Of a stretch of DNA of 64,000 bases, positions 41,462-50,269 are shown one piece after another. Origin of the DNA: Nonomuraea indica. Lineage in GTDB: Bacteria > Actinomycetota > Actinomycetes > Streptosporangiales > Streptosporangiaceae. The stretch is from contig NZ_KZ559474.1 of NCBI RefSeq assembly GCF_002850745.1, positions 176,071 to 240,070 of the forward strand, in the 5' to 3' direction. The notes under the pieces are model-generated. The model searched no databases, was not told where the DNA came from, and worked only from the letters and a program-made list of their open reading frames with translations. The position numbers and the translations under genes were made by a program. Each line of letters begins with the position of its first letter. Position 1 is the stretch's first letter.

Positions 41462-43213
41462 GTGATCAGACGAGGCTGGGTCGTGGCGGGGACGATGGTG
41501 GCGGCGGGGGTGCCCGTCGTGCCCGCGACGGCGTCCGGGGTGGCGCCGGCGCTCGACCGGGTGGACGGTCCTGACGCGCCGGGGGCGTGGGTGCGGGCCG
41601 GGGACGAGGTGCGGTTCCGGGTCAGGCTGACGGGGCCGGCGCGTGCCGCCCGCCTCGCCCTGGCCGCCGGGCCGGCGCGGGCGCTGACCTCGGTGGCCTG
41701 TGCCCCGGCCGGTGACGGCGCCGAGGGGGAGACGGCGAGCGCGGCGGGGGAGTCTCCGGGGCTCACGTTCCGCTTCGTGGCGCCGGGCGGCGATGGCCGG
41801 CTGCCTTCCGCTCTCGTGCAGGACGGGGGCGCCGTTCCCGTGCAGGACGGCGGCGCTGTTTCCGTGCAGGACGGGGGCGCTGTTTCCATGCATGATGGCG
41901 TCACCGTTCCCGCGCAGGAGGGCGGTGCCGCGGAGACGTCCGCCGGGGCCGGGGCGGTGCCGCCCGGGGTCCGCTCCGCCCTGCGCAGGGCGTACGCGGC
42001 CGCCGAGTCCGCGAGGCCCGTGCGGGCCGGACGGGCGTCCGCGTGCGCGCTGGGCGACGTCCGCGCGTGGCGCGAGGTGGACGTACGGCTCGCGGCTCCG
42101 TACGGCGCGCGGGAGATCGTGCTCGCGGCCGTGGCACGGATGGGCGGCCAGGAGGACGGCGGCGTGACGGTGGTCAGCCGGGTGGTCGCCCTGCCTGTCG
42201 TCGGCTCGTCCGCCGGGCATCCGGCCGGGGGAACGGTGCCTGCGGGCGACGTGGCGGCTGGGAGCGGGGTGGCGGGTGACCTGACGGCCGGCGCTGCCGA
42301 GGGCGCGCCCGCCTGGAACGCGGACGCGGCGGGCACGATGACCGGCGACACGGCGGGCACGGACGCGAGCGCGGGCACAGGCGCGGCTACGGGCATGGAT
42401 GCGGCTACGGGCATGGACGCGGGCGCCGACGCGGGTCTGAGCATGGACGCGGGCGTGAGTACGGGCGCGGATGCGGGCACCGATGCGGGTCTGAGCATGG
42501 ACGCGGGCGTGGACCCGGAGGGTGTGGGCTCCGGTGTGGCCTCGCCGGAGTGGCGGGGGCGGGCCGAGAAGCACCGTAGTGCCTTCGCGTCGAGCGGCCA
42601 GGCCGTCCGCCTGCCTCGCGGGCGTGGAGAGTGGGCCGGGTCGTGGGACGCTGCGACCCCGGGCGCTGCGACCCTGGACGGTGCTTCGCGGGACGGTGCG
42701 ACCCGGGACGGCGCGACCCTGGACGGTGCTTCGCGGGACGGTGCGACCCCGGACGGTGCGTCACGGGATGGTGCGACCCGGAACGGTGTGGCCTGGGGCG
42801 GTGGGGAGGTTCGGACCGCCGGGGCGGCGGCGGGCGATGGGGTGCATGGTCGTCAGATGGGGCATGGGGCGGCTGCCAGGTCGCTTGTGGAAGCTCCACC
42901 TCTGGGCGGCGCCGTCGTGCCGTTCCAGCCGTCCGGCCCCGCGGCCGGGCCGAGCTTCCCGGCCGCCACCCCCGCGCCCCTCGGCCCGCCGCCGCAGACG
43001 CCGGTCACCGGGAACGTGGACGGTGGCCTCGGTGCCCCCTTGCCGCGGCAACTGGCCATGTCTGCCGAGCGCCCGGAACGGTCCACGCCGGCGAACGTCC
43101 TGGCAGGGCCGCAGGGCGTCGCGGCGGCGGGGGGAGGCATCGCGGTGCTGCTCGGCGGCCTCTGGGGCGTTTCTCGGGCGCAGCAAGCCCGAATGCGGAA
43201 AAAGGTCCTGTAA
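41462..43213 (+). CDS. Repeat-rich cell-surface protein, unknown function
   Basis: 583 residues, not recognised. Signal peptide (about 1-25, ending PATASG), a small folded part (about 30-250) interrupted by four near-copies of VQDGGAV, then low-complexity Ala/Gly/Asp repeats (DAGLSMDAGV, DGASRDGAT; about 280-440). A C-terminal membrane helix (about 553-572, GVAAAGGGIAVLLGGLWGV) is followed by a positive tail RAQQARMRKKVL, so it is a type I membrane protein. GTG behind GGGGGGAAG. It follows the secretion operon after 62 bp; a role at the same envelope site is speculative. Confidence 0.65.
   Translation: MIRRGWVVAGTMVAAGVPVVPATASGVAPALDRVDGPDAPGAWVRAGDEVRFRVRLTGPARAARLALAAGPARALTSVACAPAGDGAEGETASAAGESPGLTFRFVAPGGDGRLPSALVQDGGAVPVQDGGAVSVQDGGAVSMHDGVTVPAQEGGAAETSAGAGAVPPGVRSALRRAYAAAESARPVRAGRASACALGDVRAWREVDVRLAAPYGAREIVLAAVARMGGQEDGGVTVVSRVVALPVVGSSAGHPAGGTVPAGDVAAGSGVAGDLTAGAAEGAPAWNADAAGTMTGDTAGTDASAGTGAATGMDAATGMDAGADAGLSMDAGVSTGADAGTDAGLSMDAGVDPEGVGSGVASPEWRGRAEKHRSAFASSGQAVRLPRGRGEWAGSWDAATPGAATLDGASRDGATRDGATLDGASRDGATPDGASRDGATRNGVAWGGGEVRTAGAAAGDGVHGRQMGHGAAARSLVEAPPLGGAVVPFQPSGPAAGPSFPAATPAPLGPPPQTPVTGNVDGGLGAPLPRQLAMSAERPERSTPANVLAGPQGVAAAGGGIAVLLGGLWGVSRAQQARMRKKVL
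42380..42790 (+). repeat. Degenerate coding repeats in the surface protein
   Basis: Two families: an exact 27-bp duplication (GCGGGTCTGAGCATGGACGC... at about 42430 and 42486), and short 15-bp units around GGACGGTGCGACCC at 42650-42785. All stay in frame. Confidence 0.75.
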
Positions 43214-43220
43214 TTCCGTC

Positions 43221-43248
43221 TTTACTGTTCCTTTTACGCGACTAGTAT
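43221..43248 (+). promoter_or_regulatory. Vegetative-type promoter for the second surface protein
   Basis: TTTACT (43221-43226), 16-bp spacer, TAGTAT (43243-43248), about 40 bp before the GTG start. AT-rich for this genome. Confidence 0.5.
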
Positions 43249-43287
43249 TTCCTCTGACCAAGGTCTCGGAACGCGCGGAGGGCACAG

Positions 43288-44823
43288 GTGGCACGCACGC
43301 GAGCGACGGCCGTCTCCGCGATGGTGCTGGCCCTCGGCCTGACCGCCATCGGGTCCGCGCCCTTCGTGGGGCAGAGCGCGAGTGCCACGGTGGTGGCGCT
43401 GGACCCGGAGGTCCCGCCGTGCGAGGCGGACGAGGCCTGCGAGCCGACCGAGGTCACCGTCACCGTCACGACGACGCCCCCGGAGCCGACCGAAGACCCC
43501 GAGACCACGGTCACCCGCACGGTGACCCGGTCGGCCAAGCCCACCAAGACCGCCTCGCCCACCCCGACGAAGACGAAGACGAAGGCTCCCACCAGCGCCG
43601 CGCCGACCCCGCCGCCGGCGATCCCGAGCCAGAACCTCGACCCGATCCCGTCGCAGAGCGTCGAGGTGCCGCCCGCCACCCCGCCCGCGGAGGCGTCGCC
43701 GGAGGACAGCGTCTCGCTGCCCGCCGTGGCCGGCACGGAGACGCCGCTGACGCAGCCCAGCGGCAGCACCCCGGCGGAGGACCCCTCGTCGAGCGAGCCG
43801 GTGCAGCTCGAGGTGCGCAACGCGTCGCCGGAGTTCGACCAGCAGAGCCTGACCCGGCAGCTCAGCATCCCCGCGCTCATCCTGGTGCTGCTGGTGCTGT
43901 TCGCGGTGCTCATCTTCGAGGGACGGCTGCGCCGGATCGCCCACGCGGCGGCCGTGCGCAAGGCCGGGCCGCCGGTCGGCGGCCCCGATCCGGGCGGCGT
44001 GGGCCACGCGGCCGCCTCCGGCTATCCGGGCGTCGCCGGTCATCCCGCAGCACCTGGTCATCCCGGCGCGGCCGGCTATCCCGGCGGGGCCTATGCCGGC
44101 TTCCCCGGCCATCCGACGGGCCACGGCTATCCGGCCGGCCCCGGCTACACCGTCGGCTACCCCACGGCCGGTTACCCCGGCGGTCCGGCGTACGCGCCGA
44201 TCATCAGCTTCGTGCCCGTCCAGACCTACCCCGGCGGGGAGGTCCAGTACAGCCCCGTCCACCAGGAGCCGCCCGCACCGGGCTTCGTGCCCGAGGAGCA
44301 GGCCGCGCCGCCCGCCGAGGCGGTCGTCCTGCACCCCGACGACTTCGACTCCTACAGCCACGAGCCCGAGCCCGCGGCGCCCGGGCGTCCGGAGGGGCAG
44401 CGGGGGTTCTTCGAGCCGCTGGTGCCGCCGGAGACGCCTCCGGCCGACATCCCGGCCGGAGGTGCGGCCCCGTACGAGGGCTCGCCCGAGCTCCCGGTGA
44501 GTGCGGCCTCGGGGGCCGAGACGGGCGACTCCGAGCCCTGGCAGGCGAGCGCCACGACCCACGACGCCGACAACCGGACCCGGCCCGAGCCTCTGCCCCC
44601 GTTCCCGCTGCCGGCCGCTGAGCAGACGACGGTCGCAGAGCAGAGGACGGCCGCTGAGCAGGCGACGCTCGTCGAGCATCTGCCGGGCGGCGAGCGGGTG
44701 TCCGGCGGCGAGCAGCGGCCCGGCGGCGAGCAGGCGCCGGGCGGCGGCGAGCAGCCCACGGTGATGCAGCCGCTGCCCGAGCAGGGCAAGGGCAGGCGCG
44801 GCTTCTGGCGCCGCGCCCGATGA
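43288..44823 (+). CDS. Secreted/membrane-anchored Pro-Thr-rich protein, unknown function
   Basis: 511 residues, not recognised. Signal peptide (about 1-33), extracellular Thr/Pro/Glu-rich stalk (about 40-185, with TVTVTTTPPEPTEDPETTVTR), a membrane helix (about 193-211, IPALILVLLVLFAVLIFEG), then a long cytoplasmic tail with GYPGG/PGHP repeats (about 235-300), acidic low complexity and a basic end (GRRGFWRRAR). A single conserved patch precedes the helix (VRNASPEFDQQSLTRQLS). GTG with GGAGG upstream. Same plan as the preceding gene; both look like surface stalks. Confidence 0.65.
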   Translation: MARTRATAVSAMVLALGLTAIGSAPFVGQSASATVVALDPEVPPCEADEACEPTEVTVTVTTTPPEPTEDPETTVTRTVTRSAKPTKTASPTPTKTKTKAPTSAAPTPPPAIPSQNLDPIPSQSVEVPPATPPAEASPEDSVSLPAVAGTETPLTQPSGSTPAEDPSSSEPVQLEVRNASPEFDQQSLTRQLSIPALILVLLVLFAVLIFEGRLRRIAHAAAVRKAGPPVGGPDPGGVGHAAASGYPGVAGHPAAPGHPGAAGYPGGAYAGFPGHPTGHGYPAGPGYTVGYPTAGYPGGPAYAPIISFVPVQTYPGGEVQYSPVHQEPPAPGFVPEEQAAPPAEAVVLHPDDFDSYSHEPEPAAPGRPEGQRGFFEPLVPPETPPADIPAGGAAPYEGSPELPVSAASGAETGDSEPWQASATTHDADNRTRPEPLPPFPLPAAEQTTVAEQRTAAEQATLVEHLPGGERVSGGEQRPGGEQAPGGGEQPTVMQPLPEQGKGRRGFWRRAR

Positions 44824-44848
44824 CGACCACGTGAACCCGACCGCTCAC

Positions 44849-45005
44849 CGGCCCCCTGACATGCGACGGCCGCTCACCGGCCCTCTGGCAACCGGCCCCC
44901 TGACACGCGACGGCCGCTCACCGGCCCTCTGGCAACCGGCCCCCTGACACGCGACGGCCGCTCACCGGCCCTTTGACAACCGGCCCCCTGACACGCGACG
45001 GCCGG
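44849..45005. repeat. 44-bp tandem repeat array, about 3.5 copies
   Basis: Units at 44849-44892, 44893-44936 and 44937-44980, nearly identical, with a fourth partial unit running into the terminator of the sdhB gene. Each unit contains CGACGGCCG...CACCGGCC, similar to one arm of that terminator. Non-coding, between convergent genes. Confidence 0.9.
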
Positions 45006-45029
45006 TGAACGCGGGCGCGTTCACCGGCC
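45000..45029. terminator. Strong hairpin after sdhB (Sdh1 operon)
   Basis: GGCCGGTGAACGCG / CGCGTTCACCGGCC with a 2-nt centre, a perfect 14-bp inverted repeat. It lies 12 bp after the sdhB stop and serves convergent transcription units. No T-tract. Confidence 0.7.
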
Positions 45030-45041
45030 GGTGGGCGGCGG

Positions 45042-45797
45042 CTAGGACTTCGAGCGACGGAAGATCTTGTCGCCGAGCCAGACCAGCGGGTCGTACTTGC
45101 GGTCCACGACGCGTTCCTTCATCGGGATCAGCGCGTTGTCCGTGATCTTGATGTGTTCGGGGCAGACCTCGGTGCAGCACTTGGTGATGTTGCAGTAGCC
45201 GAGCCCGTGCTCCTGCTGGGCCGAGTCCTGCCGGTCCGCCACGTCGTACGGGTGCATGTCCAGCTCGGCGATCCGCATGAGGAAACGCGGCCCGGCGAAC
45301 GCCGGCTTGTTCTCCTCGTGGTCACGGATCACGTGGCAGACGTTGTTGCACATGAAGCACTCGATGCACTTGCGGAACTCCTGGGACCGCTCGACGTCGA
45401 CCTGCTGCATGCGGTACTCGCCGGGGCGCACCCCGTCGGGCGGCGTGAACGACGGGATCTCACGCGCCTTCTGGTAGTTGAAGGAGACGTCGGTGACCAG
45501 GTCCTTGATGACGGGGAAGGTCCGCATCGGGGTGACCGTGATCGTCTCGTCCTCCGCGAAGGTGGACATCCGGGTCATGCAGCCGAGCCGAGGCTTGCCG
45601 TTGATCTCCATGGAGCAGGAGCCGCACTTGCCGGCCTTGCAGTTCCAGCGGACCGCGAGGTCGGGCGCCTGGGTGGCCTGGAGGCGGTGGATGATGTCGA
45701 GGACGACCTCGCCCTCGTTCACCTCGACGGTGAAGTCCTCGAGCCTGCCCTCGCCGCCCTCGCCACGCCAGACCTTGAACTTTGCCTTGTAACTCAT
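45042..45797 (-). CDS. Succinate dehydrogenase iron-sulfur subunit (Sdh1 type)
   Basis: Carries electrons from FAD to the membrane quinone site. 251 residues. [2Fe-2S] cysteines in WNCKAGKCGSCSMEINGK and GC (about 51-73); second and third clusters in CIECFMCNNVC and CNITKCCTEVCPEH. It resembles mycobacterial Sdh1 (Rv0247c) by memory. Start overlaps the SdhA stop (ATGA). Last gene of the minus-strand operon, followed by a hairpin. Confidence 0.93.
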   Translation of the reverse strand: MSYKAKFKVWRGEGGEGRLEDFTVEVNEGEVVLDIIHRLQATQAPDLAVRWNCKAGKCGSCSMEINGKPRLGCMTRMSTFAEDETITVTPMRTFPVIKDLVTDVSFNYQKAREIPSFTPPDGVRPGEYRMQQVDVERSQEFRKCIECFMCNNVCHVIRDHEENKPAFAGPRFLMRIAELDMHPYDVADRQDSAQQEHGLGYCNITKCCTEVCPEHIKITDNALIPMKERVVDRKYDPLVWLGDKIFRRSKS

Positions 45798-47683
45798 GAC
45801 TTCGCCATCCCGTCGAACGCGGCCATCTCTTCGTCGGTGAGGTACTTGCTCAGCTCGTCGCGCTCGAAGAGCGTGATCAGGTCACCGCGCATCGACGGCT
45901 GCTCCTGCTCCGTGACGGTGACCGACGAGCCGTCGGCGGTGGAGCAGACGAGCAGCTTGCGGCGCCACTGCGGGTTCATGCCGGGGAAGTCGTCGCGGGT
46001 GTGACCGCCACGGCTCTCCTCGCGCAGCAGCGCGGCGCGGGCCACGCACTCCGAGACGAGGATCATGTTGCGCAGGTCGAGTGCCAGGTGCCAGCCGGGG
46101 TTGTAGATGCGCGACCCGGCCGCGCCGACGAGGCGGACGCGCTCCTTGAGCTTCTCGACGACCTCCAGCGCCTCCTGCACCTCCTCGGCCTTGCGGATGA
46201 TGCCGACCAGCTCGTTCATGGTGCGCTGCAGCTCCTGGTGCACCTCGTACGGGTTCTCGCCCGAGCGCTCCAGCGGTGCCAGGGCCTCGGCGCGGGCCTC
46301 GTCCACGAGCTGGGGCGCCACCTTCGGCCGGGCGGGCAGCGAGTCGACGTAGGCGGCGGCGCCCGCGCCGGCGCGGCGGCCGAAGACCAGGAGGTCGGAC
46401 AGGGAGTTGCCGCCGAGGCGGTTGGAGCCGTGCATGCCGCCGGAGACCTCGCCCGCGGCGAACAGGCCGGGCACGGCGGCGGCCCCGGTGTCGGCGTCGA
46501 CCTCGACGCCGCCCATGATGTAGTGGCAGGTCGGGCCCACCTGCATGGGTTCGGCGGTGATGTCGACGTCGGCCAGCTCCTTGAACTGGTGGTACATCGA
46601 CGGCAGCCGCCTCCTGATCTCCTCGGCCGGCAGCCGGGAGGACACGTCGAGGAAGACGCCGCCCTGCGGTGAGCCGCGCCCGGCCTTCACCTCGGCGTTG
46701 ATGGCGCGGGCCACCTCGTCACGGGGCAGCAGCTCCGGCGGGCGGCGGTTGTTGGCCTGGTCGGTGTACCACCGGTCGGCCTCGTCCTCGGTGGTGGCGT
46801 ACTTGTCCTTGAACACCTCGGGGATGTACTTGAACATGAAGCGCTCGCCGGCGGAGTTGCGCAGCACGCCGCCGTCGCCGCGGACCGACTCGGTGACGAG
46901 GATGCCGCGTACGGACGGCGGCCAGACCATCCCGGTCGGGTGGAACTGGATGAACTCCATGTTGATCAGGTTGGCCCCGGCGAGCAGCGCCAGGGCGTGC
47001 CCGTCACCGGTGTACTCCCACGAGTTGGAGGTCACCACGTACGACTTGCCGATGCCTCCGGTGGCCAGCACGACGGCCGGGGCGTCGAAGACGACGAGGT
47101 TGCCGGTCTCGCGCCAGTAGCCGAACGCGCCGGAGATGCGGTCGCCGTCCTTGAGCAGGCGGGTCACCGTGCACTCGGCGAAGACCTTGATGTAGGCCTC
47201 GTAGTCGCCGTGCTTGTCGTGGTCCTCCTGCTGCAGGGCCACCACGCGCTGCTGCAGGGTGCGGATCATCTCCAGGCCGGTGCGGTCGCCGACGTGCGCC
47301 AGGCGGGGGTACTCGTGCCCGCCGAAGTTGCGCTGGCTGATCTTGCCGTCCTTGGTGCGGTCGAACAGCGCGCCCCACGCCTCCAGCTCCCAGACCCGGT
47401 CGGGGGCCTCCTTGGCGTGCAGCTCGGCCATCCGCCAGTTGTTGAGGAACTTGCCGCCCCGCATGGTGTCGCGGAAGTGCACCATCCAGTTGTCGTCGGA
47501 GTTGACGTTGCCCATCGCGGCGGCGGCGCCGCCCTCGGCCATGACGGTGTGGGCCTTGCCGAACAGCGACTTGCAGACGATCGCCGTGCGCTTGCCCTGC
47601 TGGCGGGCCTCGATCGCGGCCCGCAGGCCCGCGCCGCCCGCTCCGATGACGACGACGTCGTATTCGTGACGCTCGATTTCCAC
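45794..47683 (-). CDS. Succinate dehydrogenase/fumarate reductase flavoprotein subunit (Sdh1 type)
   Basis: 629 residues. FAD-binding GAGGAGLRAAIEA near the N-terminus; FAD-linking histidine expected in GKAHTVMAEGG; QFHPTGMVWP in the substrate domain; GLFAAGEVSGGMHGSNRLGGNSL. Oxidises succinate to fumarate (or the reverse). GTG at 47683 with AAGGA upstream, 10 bp after the SdhC stop. This is a diverged second copy relative to the flavoprotein at 54094-56019, not a recent duplicate. Confidence 0.93.
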   Translation of the reverse strand: MEIERHEYDVVVIGAGGAGLRAAIEARQQGKRTAIVCKSLFGKAHTVMAEGGAAAAMGNVNSDDNWMVHFRDTMRGGKFLNNWRMAELHAKEAPDRVWELEAWGALFDRTKDGKISQRNFGGHEYPRLAHVGDRTGLEMIRTLQQRVVALQQEDHDKHGDYEAYIKVFAECTVTRLLKDGDRISGAFGYWRETGNLVVFDAPAVVLATGGIGKSYVVTSNSWEYTGDGHALALLAGANLINMEFIQFHPTGMVWPPSVRGILVTESVRGDGGVLRNSAGERFMFKYIPEVFKDKYATTEDEADRWYTDQANNRRPPELLPRDEVARAINAEVKAGRGSPQGGVFLDVSSRLPAEEIRRRLPSMYHQFKELADVDITAEPMQVGPTCHYIMGGVEVDADTGAAAVPGLFAAGEVSGGMHGSNRLGGNSLSDLLVFGRRAGAGAAAYVDSLPARPKVAPQLVDEARAEALAPLERSGENPYEVHQELQRTMNELVGIIRKAEEVQEALEVVEKLKERVRLVGAAGSRIYNPGWHLALDLRNMILVSECVARAALLREESRGGHTRDDFPGMNPQWRRKLLVCSTADGSSVTVTEQEQPSMRGDLITLFERDELSKYLTDEEMAAFDGMAKS

Positions 47684-47693
47684 TGAAGATTCC

Positions 47694-48485
47694 TTACGCG
47701 AACGGGAAGGCGATGACGCCCTTGGCGACCAGGCGGACGTAGAAGTCGGCGCCCATCACCGAGAACAGCGACGCCCACGCGAACTGCTGGTGCCGGGCGT
47801 TGAGCTTCGAGACCAACGTCCAGGCCTTGTAGCGCAGCGGGTGACGCGAGAAGTGGTTGAGCCGTCCGGCGGTGATGTGCCGGCAGGAGTGGCAGCCCAG
47901 CGTGTAGCACCAGATGAGGACGGCGTTGACCAGCAGGATCCAGGAGCCGAGGCCGAGCGGCGTGTGGACGAGCGCGAGGACCGCGTCGTAGCTGAGGACC
48001 GCGCCGATCAGGACGGCGGCGTAGAAGAAGTAGCGGTGGATGTTCTGCGCGATCAGCGGGAAGCGGGTCTCACCGGTGTACTTCCCGTGGGGCTCCTGCA
48101 CGGCGCAGGCGGCCGGCGACAGCCAGAACGACCGGTAGTACGCCTTGCGGTAGTAGTAGCAGGTCAGCCGGAAGCCGCCCGGCAGGCCCAGGATGAGCAG
48201 TCCGGGCGGGAGCGCGTACCAGTCGCCGAAGGGCGCGAAGCCGAGGAAGCGCGCGCCCTCGGGACATGACGTCGCCAGGCAGGGCGACGAGAACGGGGCG
48301 ATGTACTCCGAGCCCGGCACGTAGTAGCTGGAATCGAAGATCGCCCACACGCCGTAGACGAGGAAGGAGCTGAGCCCCAGGAAGGTCAGCAGCGGGGACA
48401 GCCACCATCGGTCCGTCCGCAACGTGCGCACCCTGATCTGCGCACGTTGCCTCCTGGCGGGTGTGTCGGGCGTCGTCTGGGTCAT
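47694..48485 (-). CDS. Succinate dehydrogenase membrane anchor (Sdh1 type)
   Basis: 263 residues, about five membrane helices. Histidines in NIHRYFFYAAV, LGCHSCRHITAG and LNHFSRHP are possible haem ligands. Similar to Rv0249c-like anchors of actinobacterial Sdh1 (from memory), with no separate SdhD gene visible. ATG at 48485 behind GAGAGG; an upstream in-frame start would add five residues with no better site. A Crp/Rex-like palindrome lies about 140 nt upstream. Confidence 0.85.
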   Translation of the reverse strand: MTQTTPDTPARRQRAQIRVRTLRTDRWWLSPLLTFLGLSSFLVYGVWAIFDSSYYVPGSEYIAPFSSPCLATSCPEGARFLGFAPFGDWYALPPGLLILGLPGGFRLTCYYYRKAYYRSFWLSPAACAVQEPHGKYTGETRFPLIAQNIHRYFFYAAVLIGAVLSYDAVLALVHTPLGLGSWILLVNAVLIWCYTLGCHSCRHITAGRLNHFSRHPLRYKAWTLVSKLNARHQQFAWASLFSVMGADFYVRLVAKGVIAFPFA

Positions 48486-48621
48486 CGGGGACCTCTCCAC
48501 CTCCCGCGGACCCTGCTCGCCTCGGGTCCGGGATATCTCGCTCGGTGCGCGTGCCGTGGGCCGTCATCTCCGCTCGGGCGCGCATTGGTGGGGGATACGT
48601 TACGACGCTCGCGCGGGCATT

Positions 48622-48637
48622 TGTGAGCAGGGTCACT
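48622..48637. promoter_or_regulatory. Crp- or Rex-type palindrome upstream of the Sdh1 operon
   Basis: TGTGA-GCAGGG-TCACT, 9 of 10 arm bases of the Crp/GlxR box TGTGA-N6-TCACA. It sits in the 195-bp gap between the response-regulator stop and the sdh anchor start. Rex boxes share the TGTGA...TCACA frame but usually have A and T inside the arms, which are G here, so Crp fits better. Both regulators are known to touch respiratory genes in actinobacteria. Confidence 0.5.
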
Positions 48638-48680
48638 CACTTTTTGGATGACCCGCTGTGATTCCTGTCACGTCGGCCCG

Positions 48681-49130
48681 TCAGAGCCGGTTCCCCTGGT
48701 TCGGCAACTTAACCACTGAGACGAAAAAATCATCAATCTGCCGGACAACTCGGATAAAAGCCTCGAAATCCACCGGCTTGGCGACATAGGCGTTGGCGTG
48801 CAGGCGATAACCCTGGAGGATGTCCTCCTCGGCCTCCGACGTCGTGAGGATCACCACCGGGATGGTGCGCAGGTCGGGATCGTCCTTCACCTCCCGCAGC
48901 ACCTCCATGCCGTCCATCCGCGGCAGGTTGAGGTCGAGCAGGATCAGATCGGGCCGCGGCGCGTCCTTGTACGCCTCCTGGCGGAGCAGGAACGCCATCG
49001 CCTGCTCACCGTCGTTCACCACGTGCAGGCGGTTGCGCAGCTTGTTCAGCTCGAACGCCTCGCGCGTCAGCAGGATGTCACCCTGGTCGTCCTCGACCAG
49101 GAGCACCTCGATGGGACGCCATCCGATCAT
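48681..49130 (-). CDS. Single-domain response regulator (Rcp1-like)
   Basis: 149 residues, receiver domain only. Phospho-acceptor Asp in DLILLDLNLPRMDG, acidic pair in VEDDQGD, conserved Lys in AYVAKPVDF. The N-terminus EVLLVEDDQGDILLTREAFE is characteristic of Rcp1-type receivers that partner phytochrome-like kinases. No DNA-binding domain, so output is through protein contact or relay. ATGA overlap with the histidine kinase stop. Confidence 0.9.
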   Translation of the reverse strand: MIGWRPIEVLLVEDDQGDILLTREAFELNKLRNRLHVVNDGEQAMAFLLRQEAYKDAPRPDLILLDLNLPRMDGMEVLREVKDDPDLRTIPVVILTTSEAEEDILQGYRLHANAYVAKPVDFEAFIRVVRQIDDFFVSVVKLPNQGNRL

Positions 49131-50269
49131 TCGTCGTCTCCGGCGGCGGGCAGGGTCCAGCGGAACGTCGTCCCCGGTCCCGCGGCGTCGCCGTCGAGCC
49201 AGAGCCGGCCCCCGTGATACTCCACGATCTTGCGGCAGAGCGCCAGCCCGATGCCGGTGCCCGGATAGACGTCACGCGGGTGGAGCCGCTGGAAGATGAG
49301 GAAGATGCGGTCGGCGTACCTGGGCTCCACCCCGATCCCGTTGTCGGAGCAGGCGAACTCCCACATGTCACCCACCCGCCCGGCCGTCAGGCGCACCCGC
49401 GGCGGCTCGTCGGAGCGGAACTTGATGGCGTTCTCCACGAGGTTCTGGAAGAGCTGGGTGAGCTGCAGCCGGTTGCCGGACACGCGGGGCAGCGGGTCCG
49501 CGGTGACGACCGCGCCGGTGTCCTCCACGGCCCCGGCCAGGTTGGCCAGCGCCGCCTCCAGCACCGCCCCCGTGTCGACGACCGTCCGCTCCCCGCCCAC
49601 CCGGCCCACCCGGGAGAAGTCGAGCAGATCGTTGATGAGCGACTGCATCCGCTTGGCGCCGTCGACCGCGTAGTGGATGTACTGCCGGGCCCGGTCGTCC
49701 AGCCGGTCGCCGTAACGCTGCTCCAGCATCTGCGTGAAGCTGGCGACCTTGCGCAGCGGCTCCTGCAGGTCGTGGCTGGCCACGTAGGCGAACTGCTCCA
49801 GCTCGCCGTTGGACCTGCGCAGCTCGGCCGCCTGCTCCTCGGCCGTGCGCCAGGCCGTCACGATGCGCTCGCGCATGGAGTCGACGTGGCTCGCCAGCTC
49901 CGCCAGCTCCGCCGGCCGGGCGACGTTCGGGCGGTGGTCGAAGTCGCCGGCGGCGACCCGGCGCACCTGCTCGGTCAGCCGCGCGATCGGCTTGAGCACC
50001 ACGTAGCGGACCGCGGCAGCGAGCACGACGGCCGCGACGATCACCACGAGCAGCAGGACGATCAGCGCCACGTACACCCGGTCGAGCAGCACCTCCACCT
50101 GAGGGCGGGGCCCGGCCTCGCGCACCTGCTCGATCAGCAGCGCGGTCAGCACGACCCCGGCCGTCAGCACCACGGTCGCGGCCACGCCGATGACGACGAA
50201 CCAGCGGGCCATCGGCAGCCTGCCCAGCCCGTCGGGCGTCCTCGGCGGCGGCAGCGGGTTGATGGTCAT
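49127..50269 (-). CDS. HAMP-containing sensor histidine kinase
   Basis: 380 residues. Two membrane helices (about 21-45 and 65-95) flank a short extracytoplasmic loop of only about 20 residues, then HAMP (about 95-145), a HisKA domain with the H-box FAYVASHDLQEPLRKV, and HATPase_c with NLVENAIKF (N box), DNGIGV (G1) and GTGIGLALCRKIVEYHGG (G2). With so small a loop, it probably senses within the membrane or through partners. Start at 50269 (AGGAGG) overlaps the upstream stop (ATGA). Confidence 0.9.
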   Translation of the reverse strand: MTINPLPPPRTPDGLGRLPMARWFVVIGVAATVVLTAGVVLTALLIEQVREAGPRPQVEVLLDRVYVALIVLLLVVIVAAVVLAAAVRYVVLKPIARLTEQVRRVAAGDFDHRPNVARPAELAELASHVDSMRERIVTAWRTAEEQAAELRRSNGELEQFAYVASHDLQEPLRKVASFTQMLEQRYGDRLDDRARQYIHYAVDGAKRMQSLINDLLDFSRVGRVGGERTVVDTGAVLEAALANLAGAVEDTGAVVTADPLPRVSGNRLQLTQLFQNLVENAIKFRSDEPPRVRLTAGRVGDMWEFACSDNGIGVEPRYADRIFLIFQRLHPRDVYPGTGIGLALCRKIVEYHGGRLWLDGDAAGPGTTFRWTLPAAGDDE

